Positions 37,387-48,417 of a stretch of 64,000 bases of DNA are shown piece by piece. The number at the start of each line of letters is the position of its first letter. Within the stretch, counting starts at the first letter, position 1. Origin of the DNA: Otis tarda (taxonomy: Eukaryota > Chordata > Aves > Otidiformes > Otididae); assembly GCA_026413225.1 (NCBI GenBank), contig CM048553.1, positions 145,755,690-145,819,689 of the forward strand. Direction: 5' to 3'. The notes beneath the pieces are model-generated. The model did not search any database. It saw nothing but the letters and a program-made list of their open reading frames with translations, and was not told the origin of the DNA. The position numbers and the translations under genes were made by a program.

Positions 37387-40300
37387 GTCACTGAGAACAA
37401 TGAGTGAGGGCAGAACTTCCCGAACAGGCAGTGGCAATGCATTTGCATTGCTTTTTCACAGCCAGATAGCAATGTCCAGCTCTGACTTGAATCTCTATGT
37501 AATTTCTAGATCTTATAATCTTTGAGATTAATGTTTCCTTAACCTGGTGCATTCCTGTGTAAAGGAATCTAATGTTGTCAAAGTTTCACTTAAAGCACCT
37601 GCTTGGTCTGCAAGTACTGCTGTAGAAGATGGCGTATTACCTGTAGGTGTTTTGCTTGCCTGATACATCTCAAGTAACACTAGAGTGCTGACATCCAGGC
37701 AAGCTAATCACATGTAGTTTGCCGCATCTGATTTTTCAAGTGGTAATTTTGACAGTATGGGTTGATTGCAATGTTGCAAAACAGACAGAGTGGTTACCTT
37801 TTTGAGACTGAAAAGTAGAAAAACAAAATACAAATTGCATTTTTTGCTGGAGGGTCTATACTTTTGCTATATTTATTTTTAAACTAAGCTGTGGAATTTT
37901 GATCCTACGAAAACTTATGAAATAGAATTTTATAGGGAAAAAAACAAAAAAACAATTAAATTCAAATATAAAAAGCATTAGGCACCTAAACAATGTACTC
38001 AAATTCAGCAGTAAATGCATTCTTTAAACCCAATGTGTCTTAGGAATTCAGATTGTCATATGAACAATAGACTAATCCACCATTTGAAGATAACTGTGTC
38101 AGTTAGGCATAATACTGGATGATGAGGCTGACCACTTTAAAATATCTCCTTTTTTTTTTTTTTTTAACCTCTGTGGGTAATGGAAGAAAAGGAAAACAGA
38201 AAAAAAATTATACAAAAAAAGTAGTTATATAATGACATCTCAATGCTTATGTTTTCATTTTAGCAACATACAAAGAAAAGTTAGGAAAATAGAACAGTAA
38301 GAAAGACTAATTTCTCTTGCTCCCCAGGAGGAGGTGTTTCCAATTCACTGTGCAACTTGGCAATACAGTGGAGCAAGGTGCCAAGTGGGGTACATACTCT
38401 GTGGATTACTGGGCAGCAATTACCTTTCTCCTGGGCCTGAGGATCTGGAAAATCCTCCTAATCTTCTGCTCTTAAAACATGAATAGCATTGGATCCTCTG
38501 GCCTGCCTGTATGCCTGCCTGCTTTCATTCTTCTCCTCCTCTCTTTCTTTCTGGTTTTATCTTGCTTCCTCCTGCCTTCATCCTGCTGTTGCACAGTCAT
38601 TTAGTCTGGGGCAACACTACATCACCTAAGGCATTGCCGTGCTCGTCTTTATTTGTGCTGCTGGAATGAACCACTTACAGTTCTCAAGCAGTCCTCTGAA
38701 GCTACAGGATTTGTACCATACTAAGCCTATTAGTATGAAGTAAAATACTCACATGCAATGTGCCACTTGAGCATTTTAAGATTAATATTTCATCACTATC
38801 TCTTGGGTATCTTTTATTCAAATACAAGATTAATAGTCTACAAGTGATGTCTCTGATGTGAAAAGCTGCAGATGGAAAGAAGAAAAAGTGAAATCTAATC
38901 TAAAAATCCAAACTTACTTATTAACATAAGATGTTAACCCAGTAAAATATCTGATTTTCAGTGTCAACTAATATAAATGGATGCAGTGTCTAATATTAAT
39001 GTTTTAATGAACTATGGTTTATGCCATACAGTAACCCTTTTTTTTTTTGCACACTAGATCCACTTTTATGATTTGGAAATTTGGAGAAAACCCAAGAATT
39101 TATGCTTATGTAGGGTTTCTTTTTGCATCCAGGTCTCTCTTTTCCTTTTAATGACCTAAGGTATGAGAGATAAATCATCTTTCTATCCCAATTAAAACTA
39201 TTCAATGAATTATTTGAGATTAGCCATATATTTTAGAGTACAATTGCAAATCTAGAAAAAAATGTCACCTGTGTTAATACTCCATAGAGGTACATCGTGA
39301 CCTTTTCCACCTCCTGACCTATTTAGGTTTCTCTGAAAGTTGTGCATCCTTTCCATCTGATTTGCTTGTGGTCCAGGTACTCCATGTACTCTCTAAGATT
39401 TCAAGCTATTCTTGAGAAAATATTTAACTGAATTTAGACAAAATGCAAACTTTACCCACCTCTGCCTAAACTTTTAACATTTTCTGTTTTGTCAGGGAGT
39501 TACTGGAGCAGCGAAAGTGGAATTTTCAGTCTTTGTGGGGAGTAATGAATACTGCAAGGTAAATGCCATAGAGGTTCCTTGCTCAGCTACTGAGTGTAGC
39601 GGTTAAAGTCTATCCTACAAAGGCATTAAATGGTATTTACAGTCAAAAAGCATTTGTGAGATTTTCAGTCATGTTAATACTTGGCTGATCCCTCTCTGGT
39701 TAACTATAAATGAGGAAGATTAGTTCCATTAATGTTGAAATGGATAACAGTTATGGGAGCTTACATAGCTCAGTGTGCTCCAGACCTGAAAACTTAAACT
39801 TGGTGAGAGAAGCAGCAACATTTTATTTCCATGTAATGCTTATATACCGTCTAAGAGCCTGGCTAAATTACTTTTGCTGCCAATAGCACAAATCCTACTT
39901 TCTCTAGTGTAAGACTGTGGCACTTTGCCTATGGGCAAAGGCAATGCATAGTACTTGGTAAGGAGCATGGTCTGAAGCACAGTGGTCTTCAGAGAAATTT
40001 GAATGGATGGGTTAGGCAAGTGGATGTTATACTTTTTCCAGGCTTACAATGTCCCTCTTCTTGCACAGGTCTACTGCTTAGAAGGTAAGTCTGATGAAAC
40101 CTGTCTCCCCATATTTTGAGGCCTCTTTCAGGGAAAGCACTCCCAGCCACAGCCAATTGTCTTTTACCAGTGTTTAAATGTAGGATTCTGGTTAAAAAAG
40201 ACAAAGAGAAAGTATGCATTTACAGTCTAGCAAATGATGGTTTCCTGTAGTTTGACAGTTTAGTGGAGGAAAGTATAAGCCAGTTCTTGTCTTGTCTCTG

Positions 40301-43300
40301 AAACCTAGGATTTTAGAGTTACTTTCTTCCTTCTACCTGAGATTTCTTCCCCTTGTGACTTTCCTAAGAAGAGCTTCAGAGCCCCACAGAGAGTTAAAGT
40401 GATCTGAGGGATGCCTAGTACAAAAAATGGTCCTCTGGGAAGGAGACACTGGAGTGGCAGAAGGTGTATTTATGGCATTTCTGAAGAACAGCAAGTGTGA
40501 GAGGGTAAATGGAGCTAGGAAAATTATGAGTTATGGAGATAAACAGCAGATGAGTGGGGAGATCATATATGTAGGTTTCTGTAACTGACAAAGAACAACG
40601 TAAGAGCTTGAAGAAAGGTTAAAGACAGCAGAGACAGAGCAGAGAACATATTAGACACGTAAGAGGGAGCATCAAGTGAAACTCCCAAGCTTTCTGGAAA
40701 TTTCTAATTTCATACCTGAAATGAGAAAAATACAAATTGTTCAAGATTTAAAAGGAAGAAATTATTGTGAACTGGAAGGATTTGTGGGGCAGAAAAGTGT
40801 AAATGAAAACAAGAAAATATTTTAAATATTTATTTGGTCCTGTGAGTCATGAACTTGGTTCCATTATCTGACATGCAGATAATTAATTTTTAAAATTGGT
40901 ATTGTATACATTTTTACCAGAGAATATTCACACATTCTGCTATTAGTGTCCAGACGCTGTTCATAATCTAAAGAAGCAGAAAAACCACATATCAAATTCA
41001 AAGCAGTACTGGATGTCAAGGGTGAGTAACCTGAAGGATGCCTCCTTTCAAATGCCAGATGCTGTGAATTTGAGATGTCATGTTTCTGTCACGCAGAGGG
41101 AAGGAGTGTGCAAAGGAGAAGAGAGGTACTTGTGTTTTTGTTGTTACAGAAAGATTAAGGATTTGCACTTCAAGTGGCAAATCTTTTAACAAGTATGATT
41201 ACATTCCTCACTCAGTTTATTTAAAGAGAGAATTACAATCATGTTTGTCATATTTGCAAGCTAATAGCTTGCGATTGTTTGGACTTTATGCAGTATAGTT
41301 TTAAATTTATTTTACTTGTGACTAAAGGTAGTTTCTATGGTAACAAACACAGTTTCAATTTTTGCCTTTAAAAAGATAATGATTTTTCACATAGAAACAA
41401 AAAGAAGGCAAAAGCCATTTAGCCTGAATAGCAATTTCATGTTACTTTCTTTTTAGTTTTTATAGTTCATTTAATTAGTGTACCTTATAGGATTGGTCAA
41501 AAAAGTTCTTATTGGAAGAGTTTTCTTGTCGCAAAAATGCAGATGGGTTGAAATTTTGCAGAATATTGTATTTTTTGTAGAGTTTTACTTTTTTGAAGAG
41601 GAAGATGGATCTAGGGATATTTATATATTTAACTATTCCCCTTCCGATAACTTTAAAATAGAAAAGGCATTATACTTTGAGCATGGGTAGAGCTATGAGA
41701 TAATTATAATGTGGCTCATTAAACAAAAATAAAGCTATCCCTCAGCTGTCAGTCGGGATGACAATATTGACCATGAGGCAATGGCAGGGCATCAGACTAG
41801 GATACTACCGGAAATGCTAACTGCTTGTTCCTTTCTCTCCGAGGTTTGTTGCCCTCAAATGGGGAAGAATTAAGAGTTAAATTGCTGCCTGGTTTACACC
41901 ATAAAAGTTGTCCCACATTTAATTTCACACCTGCCACCTTCCTGAATCTAATCAGCAGTAACAAAGTCTTGAGCCAATGGTGCTGAAAGTAACGCAGAGC
42001 ATATTTCAGGTATGATTGTAAATAAAAGATTTTGAAAGAATGGCTATTGATACCATGCCTTTAATAATTTCTTTGATGAGAGGTAAATCAGCAAGTAGCC
42101 GCAAAGTATAAAATGACTGTATCTATCTGATGCACATGAGCAACTCGTGCTGCAGGACAAAGAGCATGCTTACACTACTGGAGCTGGTATGAGAAGGAAA
42201 AAAATCACTCTTCTCAACCTCTGTAGCCTCACGCATTTCTTTCAGTGTTAAAATTGTGAAAATTAGAATTGGATACTCTGATACGAGCTACAGGCACCTT
42301 AAACTTATTGCAGAATGAGGCTTTATTTCATATAGCCAACGTTTGCTGCTTTTCCCAGGAAGAGACTACTTTTTTGATCACTTGAATTCTTTAGATGATA
42401 TTACTGGAGGCTGTGAGCACAGATATACAGTCAATATTCACTTTAATAAGTAAATTTCCTAGCAGCAAGAAAATCATATTATAACCTCACCTGAACTGAC
42501 CTCTGCTCTCAAAGCCCTTTTGGCAATAGTTGTGTATCCACAAATTCTTTGACCTTTTAGTACTGCACAAATATATGGGTCACCTGTAAATGCCACTCAA
42601 ATGTTGTGCTGAGATTTAACTACCTCAAAATTTATTCTTGGAGTCTAATGTTTTGGATCTGTTGCACGAAACAATAAGAATAATCTTCATCTATAAGATG
42701 TAGAATGCAGTGCAAATTGTAGGAAACTGAATATTTTCAGCTGACACAAAGACTGTTCACTTTGGTGCCATCTAATTGAGAATATGAGCTGAGAAGCTGT
42801 GAATTTTATCTTGTCTTCACAATAAGAAATATATAAGGACATTTATCAAGTTGCACAGCATTGTCCTGAATGTAGTGTAACTGCATTGCACATGTTGCAC
42901 GTTGTATAATCTCACTGATATTATCCAGGCTTTTGGGATGCTACTGTGTCAAAAAAAAAAAAAAATCGATAATGTTAACAATAATGTTTTAAATTCTTGG
43001 AGCAAAATTGTGATAGAAATGAAAGCTATTATTATAGTCAATATTCAATAGACAAAAAAAATTAAAAGAGAGGTTTCTCTAGTCTGTTTAGCACAGCATA
43101 ATATTCTAGTTTAAAATGCTGAAGGTTACGTGTGTTTCTAGTATAATATTAAGTAATCAGATGTCATAAGGAAGCATAGACTATGATATGGTAAAATAAT
43201 TTTTTTTTAAGCTCAACTGATAGATGTATGTCTTATAGCAATTTTATTTATCAGCTTAATAGAGATTTTACAGTAATGAGGGCCAGAGGGTTGTGAATCT

Positions 43301-44266
43301 GCGTGAGTGGACATGGACTGAAATCTGTGACGAGCGTGGTGACATTTCGAATGTATTCTTTGCAAAGCATTTTAATTTTGCAATAATTCTACTAAATCTA
43401 ATTAGTGCAATGCCAGGACGGCAGATTAGAGTGTTATGCCATTATACCTATCCACATTTCATTAACTTTTACAAATATTTGACAATCTTTGTTCAATATC
43501 CAGGAAATCAAATAAATGTTCTGGTATATACTAATGAGAACTCCCCCCAAAATCCTCCTTTATCCTACGAGGATTTGAATTGTTCAAAAACCTCATGTTT
43601 AGAGGTCGCAAACATCAAAGTGTGACAAAGGCAAGCAAGGATTGAATACATACTTGTGTTATTCTCTCATGTATTTATCATTAGGACCATAGTTGAAATG
43701 TTTCCTGTAGTTACAAAGGTACATGTAATGGGTGGTAAGGATCTGTCTGTGGTAAGACCTGGTCAGTGTTGAGCTGTGTTATACTGGAAATTGAAGTGCC
43801 CTGAAGGACCTTTTGGACCGTGAAGGTGTAAATATATACAAGAGAGAAACTGTGCCTAATTCATAATAGCTTAAGCATGCAAATGCATACATAACACCAT
43901 ATGAACAAAGAGCACCTGCAAAACTTCCCAGATAAATGTTTTACACATGCTGTCTGCAAGACTGAGCACAATAACGTCTTCTTGCAACTCTTGCCACAGA
44001 ATAGCACTTGAAAATGAATGATATATAATTTACACCGCTAATATTTTATTAAATAATTAGCATCCTTATTCTATGTTCTAGAACTACCTTGGAAGTATGA
44101 CTGTTAAAAGAAAAGCTGCATGGGGCTTAGGGGACTTAAGATCCAGGTATTTTGACTCTATGTCCCAAGTCTGCTACATACTTTCTCTATGACTTTGGAC
44201 AAATAACTTGAAAAGTCATTCATCACAATTTTCCACCTGTGGAGGGAGATAAAAACAGCTTAGTGT

Positions 44267-44284
44267 TTGGTTGGTTGGTTGGTT
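44267..44284. repeat. (TTGG)n microsatellite
   Basis: Four to five TTGG units are followed by a degenerate GTTTGTTTTG tail. It is a short tetranucleotide repeat. Confidence 0.85.
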
Positions 44285-44717
44285 AGTTTGTTTTGTTTTT
44301 TCCATAGAGGTGAAGCAAAAATAAGCCCATGGAAATTTACTCAGCATAGACGAAAGGTTCAGGAAAAGTCATAATTTACCATACCTGTCAAGCTAAAAAA
44401 ATTAAGGTGATGTGAAATTTTGAATTAAATTTCACTTTTTTTTTTTTACTTTTAATGTATTGTCTTGCCAGGAGCAGTAGCTAATGAAAACAAGGAAAGG
44501 AAATTCTAGCCCATCATTATTTTGTATATATGGAAGATCTTCAACCATAGAAAACATTTACTCTGCTGAAACTAGTATTCTTTTTGATCTCTAAAATATA
44601 AAACATGGATTGATCTCAGGATTTCAAGCTAACATTTGACACTTGGCTTGAAGAGACTAAATCAGGAGTCTAACTGGTGCAGAACCATTTGCAGACAGTG
44701 TCAAGCTGGAGAGTCAG

Positions 44718-44743
44718 TCAGTATGTCCTCAGGGACATACTGA
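44718..44743. repeat. Perfect hairpin, 11-base stem and 4-base loop
   Basis: The left arm TCAGTATGTCC (44718-44728) is the exact reverse complement of GGACATACTGA (44733-44743), with loop TCAG. Pairing does not extend outward. The stem is too short for a typical microRNA precursor. A partial direct repeat of GTCAG and GGACAT around it suggests a small template-switch origin. Confidence 0.85.
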
Positions 44744-45077
44744 GGACATCACATCAGACTTGAATCGTCCTTGGCATTACTCCTTTTGCCTTACTTCAGC
44801 TTTGTACAACAAATAGGTAGTCTGAATCCAGACCTCAGCAGCCATCCTCTCACTCTAAAGGGGCTATTAAAATTTTCACTAATTTTCATAATTAGCTTTA
44901 TTAAAAAATCAGGCAGGTTATCAACTGTACTAATACAATTGTGCTGTTATTCATATAAGCGTATGTCTGGTTGATTTTAACATCAGTTGCTCTTAACTGG
45001 CTAAGGAGAAGTAGAAAACCCATACTGTACACATAAACCCACATATGCAGTTTGCCCTCTGTAAATTAATTGAGAAA

Positions 45078-45213
45078 ATATACACTTAATATTGGTGTAT
45101 TAATGTTTATATTTTAATAGTATAACATTTATTAATTTTATATATTATTAATAAAACTTATTATTGAATAAAATTAATAATTTTAAATATTATTGATAAC
45201 AAAGTATAATTAA
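45078..45213. repeat. AT-only low-complexity stretch
   Basis: About 135 bases are nearly all A and T, rich in TAATAT and ATTAAT words that can fold on themselves. No regular unit length is present. Confidence 0.75.
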
Positions 45214-46492
45214 TCCAGGAAATCAGTGTGAAGCCATGTTTTGCTATTCTGTTTGTTGATACCTTAATTTCCTTTTTCTGTCTATATCCCAGTATCCTCC
45301 TTCTCTATCTCCCAGTTTGGGTACAGCTGTAAAGCTATAACAAATGGTCATGTTCTCTGCCACCTGGTGCAGAGAAGTGTTCCTGGTGAGCTAAAACCCC
45401 TAGGAAGACTTGTGCCTGGTTCCATTCCTTTTTTAAAAATCCCCAGATCTGAAACCTAGATGTATTTAAATCTTTTAATATTTACTTAAACTGTAAGAAA
45501 TATTTTCTAAATTAACTACTCAGTTTAGGGTGTGTCTTTGCTGCAGTAAAGGATTGGATATTTGAAGATTTCTGATTGCTCACCTCAATTAAAGGCCTCT
45601 TCTAAGGGGTCTACTGGAAATGGCTCAAAACAAAAAATAGAAGTAACTTTTTTTTTAAATAAAGCTTTTCCTTCTCTCCTAGTCATTCTTTTTTTTTTTT
45701 TCCTAATTTTATATTATCATTTATCTAGAAGTTCTCTTTCCTTTCTAAGGCTTTCCATTTCAGACAGCTCTTCTCTTAGCTTGACTCCTCCATTCCTGCT
45801 CTCTGGCTGACTATAGGGAAACAAGCAGATTTTTGGGATTCTTTACTCTGCAACCACTCTCAGTCCTCAGGCCAAAAGTTCTGTATATCTGTTAATATCT
45901 TTTGCTTCTGCAATCACAGCGTGTTTATCCTTAGCTCTGATGTATTACATCCTTGGAGCTATCTTGTCTCATTGAGGCAGAAATCCACTCGACTTCTTCT
46001 AAAAATGGATAAATTTCAGAGGCTATATCAATTAAAATATGAGCCTGTGGGTTTTTTTTTTTTTGTGTGTGTGTATATTCATTTGCAGAGTCTGCAATAT
46101 GATTTTAATATCTTGGTTTTTTTGGGAAGCTCCTTTAAGAAATAATCCTCTCAATTTTAAGAAGAAAGGTAATTAGCAATACTATATTGTGGCTCCTCCC
46201 AGATTAAAGTGAGTGAAATAAATAAACTCTACAAGATACAATAAAATTGCAAGACACATTTTTACATAATCTACCATCCCTTCCCAAACCTACTGTATAG
46301 TCAGATATTTAAAAAAAAATACTTGAGAGAACAGACTTTCTAACAGATGACTCTCTATGCCGATATTTGCTCCCTAGTCAAGTCTAACAGTTTAGGGTTT
46401 TTTCTCCCCATCGTTTCTACTATTCTTTGCACCCCAAAGCTTACACCACGCCTAACAGGAAGGTCATAATCTATATTACAATAGCCCTTACA

Positions 46493-47106
46493 GAATCATA
46501 GAATGGTTAGAGTTGGAAGGGACCTTCAAAGGTCATCTAGTCCAAGCCCCCTGCAAGAAGCAGGGACATCCCCGACTAGACCAGGTTGCTCAGAGCCTCA
46601 TCCAGCCTGGCCCTGAACGTTTCCAGGGATGGGGCTTCCACCATCTCTCTGGGCAACCTGTTCCAGTGTTCTACAACCCACATTGTAAAAATTTTTTTCC
46701 TAATATCTAATCTAAATCTACCTCCCTCTATTTTAAAACCATTACCCCTCATCCTATCACAACAGGCCCTACTGAACAGCCTCTCCCCATCTTTCTTACA
46801 GGCCCCCTTGAGGTACTGGAAGACCACTATCAGGTCTCCCCGGAGCCTCCTCTTCTCCAGGCTGAACAGCCCCAACTCTCTCAGCCTGTCCTCATAGGAG
46901 AGGTGCTCCAGCCCTTTTATAATTTTTGTGGCCCTCCTCTGGACCTTCTCCAACTGGTCCATGTCCTTCTTATGTTGGGGGCTCCAGAACTGGACACAGT
47001 ACTCCAGGTGGGGTCTCACCAGGTCGGAGTAGAGGGGGAGAATCACCTCCCTCTACCTGCTGGCCATGCTTCTCTTGATGCAACCCAGGATGCGGTTGGC
47101 CTTCTA
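46493..47106 (-). mobile_element. 5'-truncated CR1 LINE (same type as the 29.4 kb copy)
   Basis: The + strand starts with the reverse-complemented CR1 3' end (cagaatcatagaatggttag) and follows the 29378 copy closely until 47106, where similarity stops after ggttggccttct. It keeps the 3' UTR and the last 170 or so codons of ORF2. An upstream in-frame TAG (Ser codon in the sister copy) lies just 5' of the 156-codon open frame. Its truncated 5' end faces the 5' end of a second CR1 that starts at 47209 on the opposite strand. Confidence 0.95.
46576..47046 (-). pseudogene. CR1 ORF2 C-terminus with native stop (156 codons)
   Basis: This is the uninterrupted C-terminal segment of CR1 ORF2. Visible runs include [65 protein letters not shown] and HWNRLPRE, ending ALSNLV at the native stop (46576-46578). 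This region lies downstream of the reverse transcriptase and has no catalytic motif. It is a useful reference because it shows the reading frame that the 29.4 kb copy loses near 29694. Confidence 0.93.
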
Positions 47107-47198
47107 ACCTTCTAGAAAATCCTTTTATTCCTTCACTCTTTTTCCATCTTTCATGAAGTTCCATATTGTTGCCTGCTGGGTTGTTGTTGCCTGGTAAC

Positions 47199-47208
47199 TC
47201 TCTTGGGA
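47199..47208 (+). repeat. Target-site duplication, left copy, of the 47.2 kb CR1
   Basis: TCTCTTGGGA occurs here, just before the CR1 body, and again at 48408-48417, just after the ATTCTATG tail. Ten identical bases at both edges fit duplication of the insertion site. Part of the left copy (GGGA) could also be CR1 sequence, because related copies have GGGAAGGCTGTGG at this point. Confidence 0.6.
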
Positions 47209-47357
47209 AGGCTGTGGATGTTATCTAGCTGGACTTTAGCAAAGCCTTTGATACCATCTCCCAGAGCATTCCCCTAGAGAAGCTGGTGGCTCATGGCTTG
47301 GACAGGCGTACTCTACAATGGGTTAAAAACTGTCTGGATGGCTGAGCCCAGAGAGTT

Positions 47358-47564
47358 GTGGTGAATGGAGTTAAATCCAGTTGGCAGCCAGTCACAAGCG
47401 GTGTTCCCCAGGGCTCAGTACTGGGGCCAGTTCTGTTTAATATCTTTGTCAATGATCTGGATGAGGGGATTGAGTGCTCCCTCAATAAGTCTGCAGATGA
47501 CACCAAACTGGGCGGGAGTGTCAATCTCCTTAAGGGTAGGAAGACTGCAGAGGAAGCTGGATAG
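47358..47564 (+). pseudogene. CR1 reverse transcriptase core remnant
   Basis: The 68 codons cover the CR1 palm region: [21 protein letters not shown], then the active-site box written SADD where CR1 normally has FADD. Both catalytic Asp residues of the box remain. The frame is interrupted upstream by TGA and lost downstream by a frameshift, so no enzyme can be made. Confidence 0.88.
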
Positions 47565-47691
47565 GCTGGACTAATGGGCCAAGGTGAACTGTATGACGTT
47601 CAACAAGGCCAAGTACCAAGTCCTGCACTTGGGTCACAACAAACCCATGCAATGCTACAGGTTTGGGGAAGAGTGACTGGAAAGCTGCCTG

Positions 47692-48123
47692 GTGGAAAAG
47701 GACCTGGGGGTGCTAGTTGACAGCCAGCTGGACATGAGCCAGCAGTATGACCAGGTGGCCAAGAAGGCCAACAGCATTCTGGCTTGCATCAGGAACAGCG
47801 TGGCCAGCAGGAGTAAGGAAGTGATCGTCCCCCTGTACTCGGCACTGGTGAGGCCACACCTTGAATACTGTGTTCAGTTTTGGGCCCCTCAGTACAAGAA
47901 GGACGTTGAGTTGCTGGAGCGTGTCCAGGGAAGGGCAGCGAAGCTCGTGAAGAATACAGAACACAAGTCTTATGAGGAGCAGCTGGGGGAACTGGGATTG
48001 TTTAGTCTGGAGAAGAGGAGGCTGAGGGGAGACCCCATTGCTTTCTACAGCTACGCGAAAGGAGGTTGTAGGGAGGCGGGTGTTGGTCTCTTCTCCCAGA
48101 TAATCACAGATATCTCCTTGTGA
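47692..48123 (+). pseudogene. CR1 ORF2 C-terminal remnant (second subfamily)
   Basis: The 143 codons start in the [16 protein letters not shown] segment and run through [40 protein letters not shown] and [14 protein letters not shown] to an early stop. This matches the same region as residues 431-545 of the 29.6 kb copy. A short insertion (cacagatatctccttg) near 48106-48121, relative to the expected CR1 order, ends the frame. Confidence 0.88.
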
Positions 48124-48364
48124 TAGGACAAGAGGAAAAGGCCTTAAGTTGCGGCAGGGGAGGTTTAGGTTGGATATTAGGAAACACTGCTGAAAGAGTG
48201 GTCAGGCAGTGGAACAGGCTGCTCAAGAAAGTGGTGGAGTCACCATACCTGGAGGTGTTCAAAGAATGTGTAGATGTGGCACTTCGAGACATGGTTTAGT
48301 AGGCATGGTGATGCTAGGTTGATGGTTGGACTTGATGATCTTGGAGGTCTTTTCCAACCTTAAA

Positions 48365-48407
48365 GATTCTATGATTCTATGATCCTATGATCCTATGATT
48401 CTATGAT
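48365..48407 (+). repeat. ATTCTATG tandem tail of CR1
   Basis: About five units of the octamer ATTCTATG/ATCCTATG form the 3' terminus of the adjoining CR1. This repeat is the family's 3' signature. Confidence 0.92.
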
Positions 48408-48417
48408 TCTCTTGGGA
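48408..48417 (+). repeat. Target-site duplication, right copy, of the 47.2 kb CR1
   Basis: TCTCTTGGGA matches 47199-47208 exactly and follows the last ATTCTATG unit directly. Confidence 0.6.

Larger units (their letters stand above)
31923..46492. other. Unique AT-rich non-coding DNA with scattered complex blocks
   Basis: No exon or named repeat can be supported. A richer, more complex block at about 33120-34010 might be an old LTR: on the - strand it has a TTCTTGAATAAACC-type polyadenylation context near 33375. Blocks at 36030-36740, 41740-42230 and 43262-43625 look like possible conserved non-coding sequence. A splice-like motif lies at 40042-40085. A hairpin (44718-44743), a TTGG repeat (44267-44284) and an AT-only stretch (45078-45213) are listed separately. 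Poly-T runs occur at 37368-37386 and near 38150. Confidence 0.5.
47209..48407 (+). mobile_element. 5'-truncated CR1 LINE, different subfamily, with ATTCTATG tail
   Basis: The element reads rightward. It opens inside the reverse transcriptase at motif A (LDFSKAFDTI, Asp kept) and passes [11 protein letters not shown], the active-site box and the CR1 C-terminal region. It ends in a 3' UTR containing gttggacttgatgatcttgg and aggtcttttccaacctt. The tail (48365-48407) is a run of ATTCTATG units with C variants, the avian CR1 3' repeat. Lesions include TAG just before motif A, TGA after the LDG run, a Phe-to-Ser change next to the ADD box and a frameshift between about 47564 and 47692. Sequence and 3' UTR differ clearly from the other copies here, so it is another CR1 subfamily. 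Confidence 0.94.
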
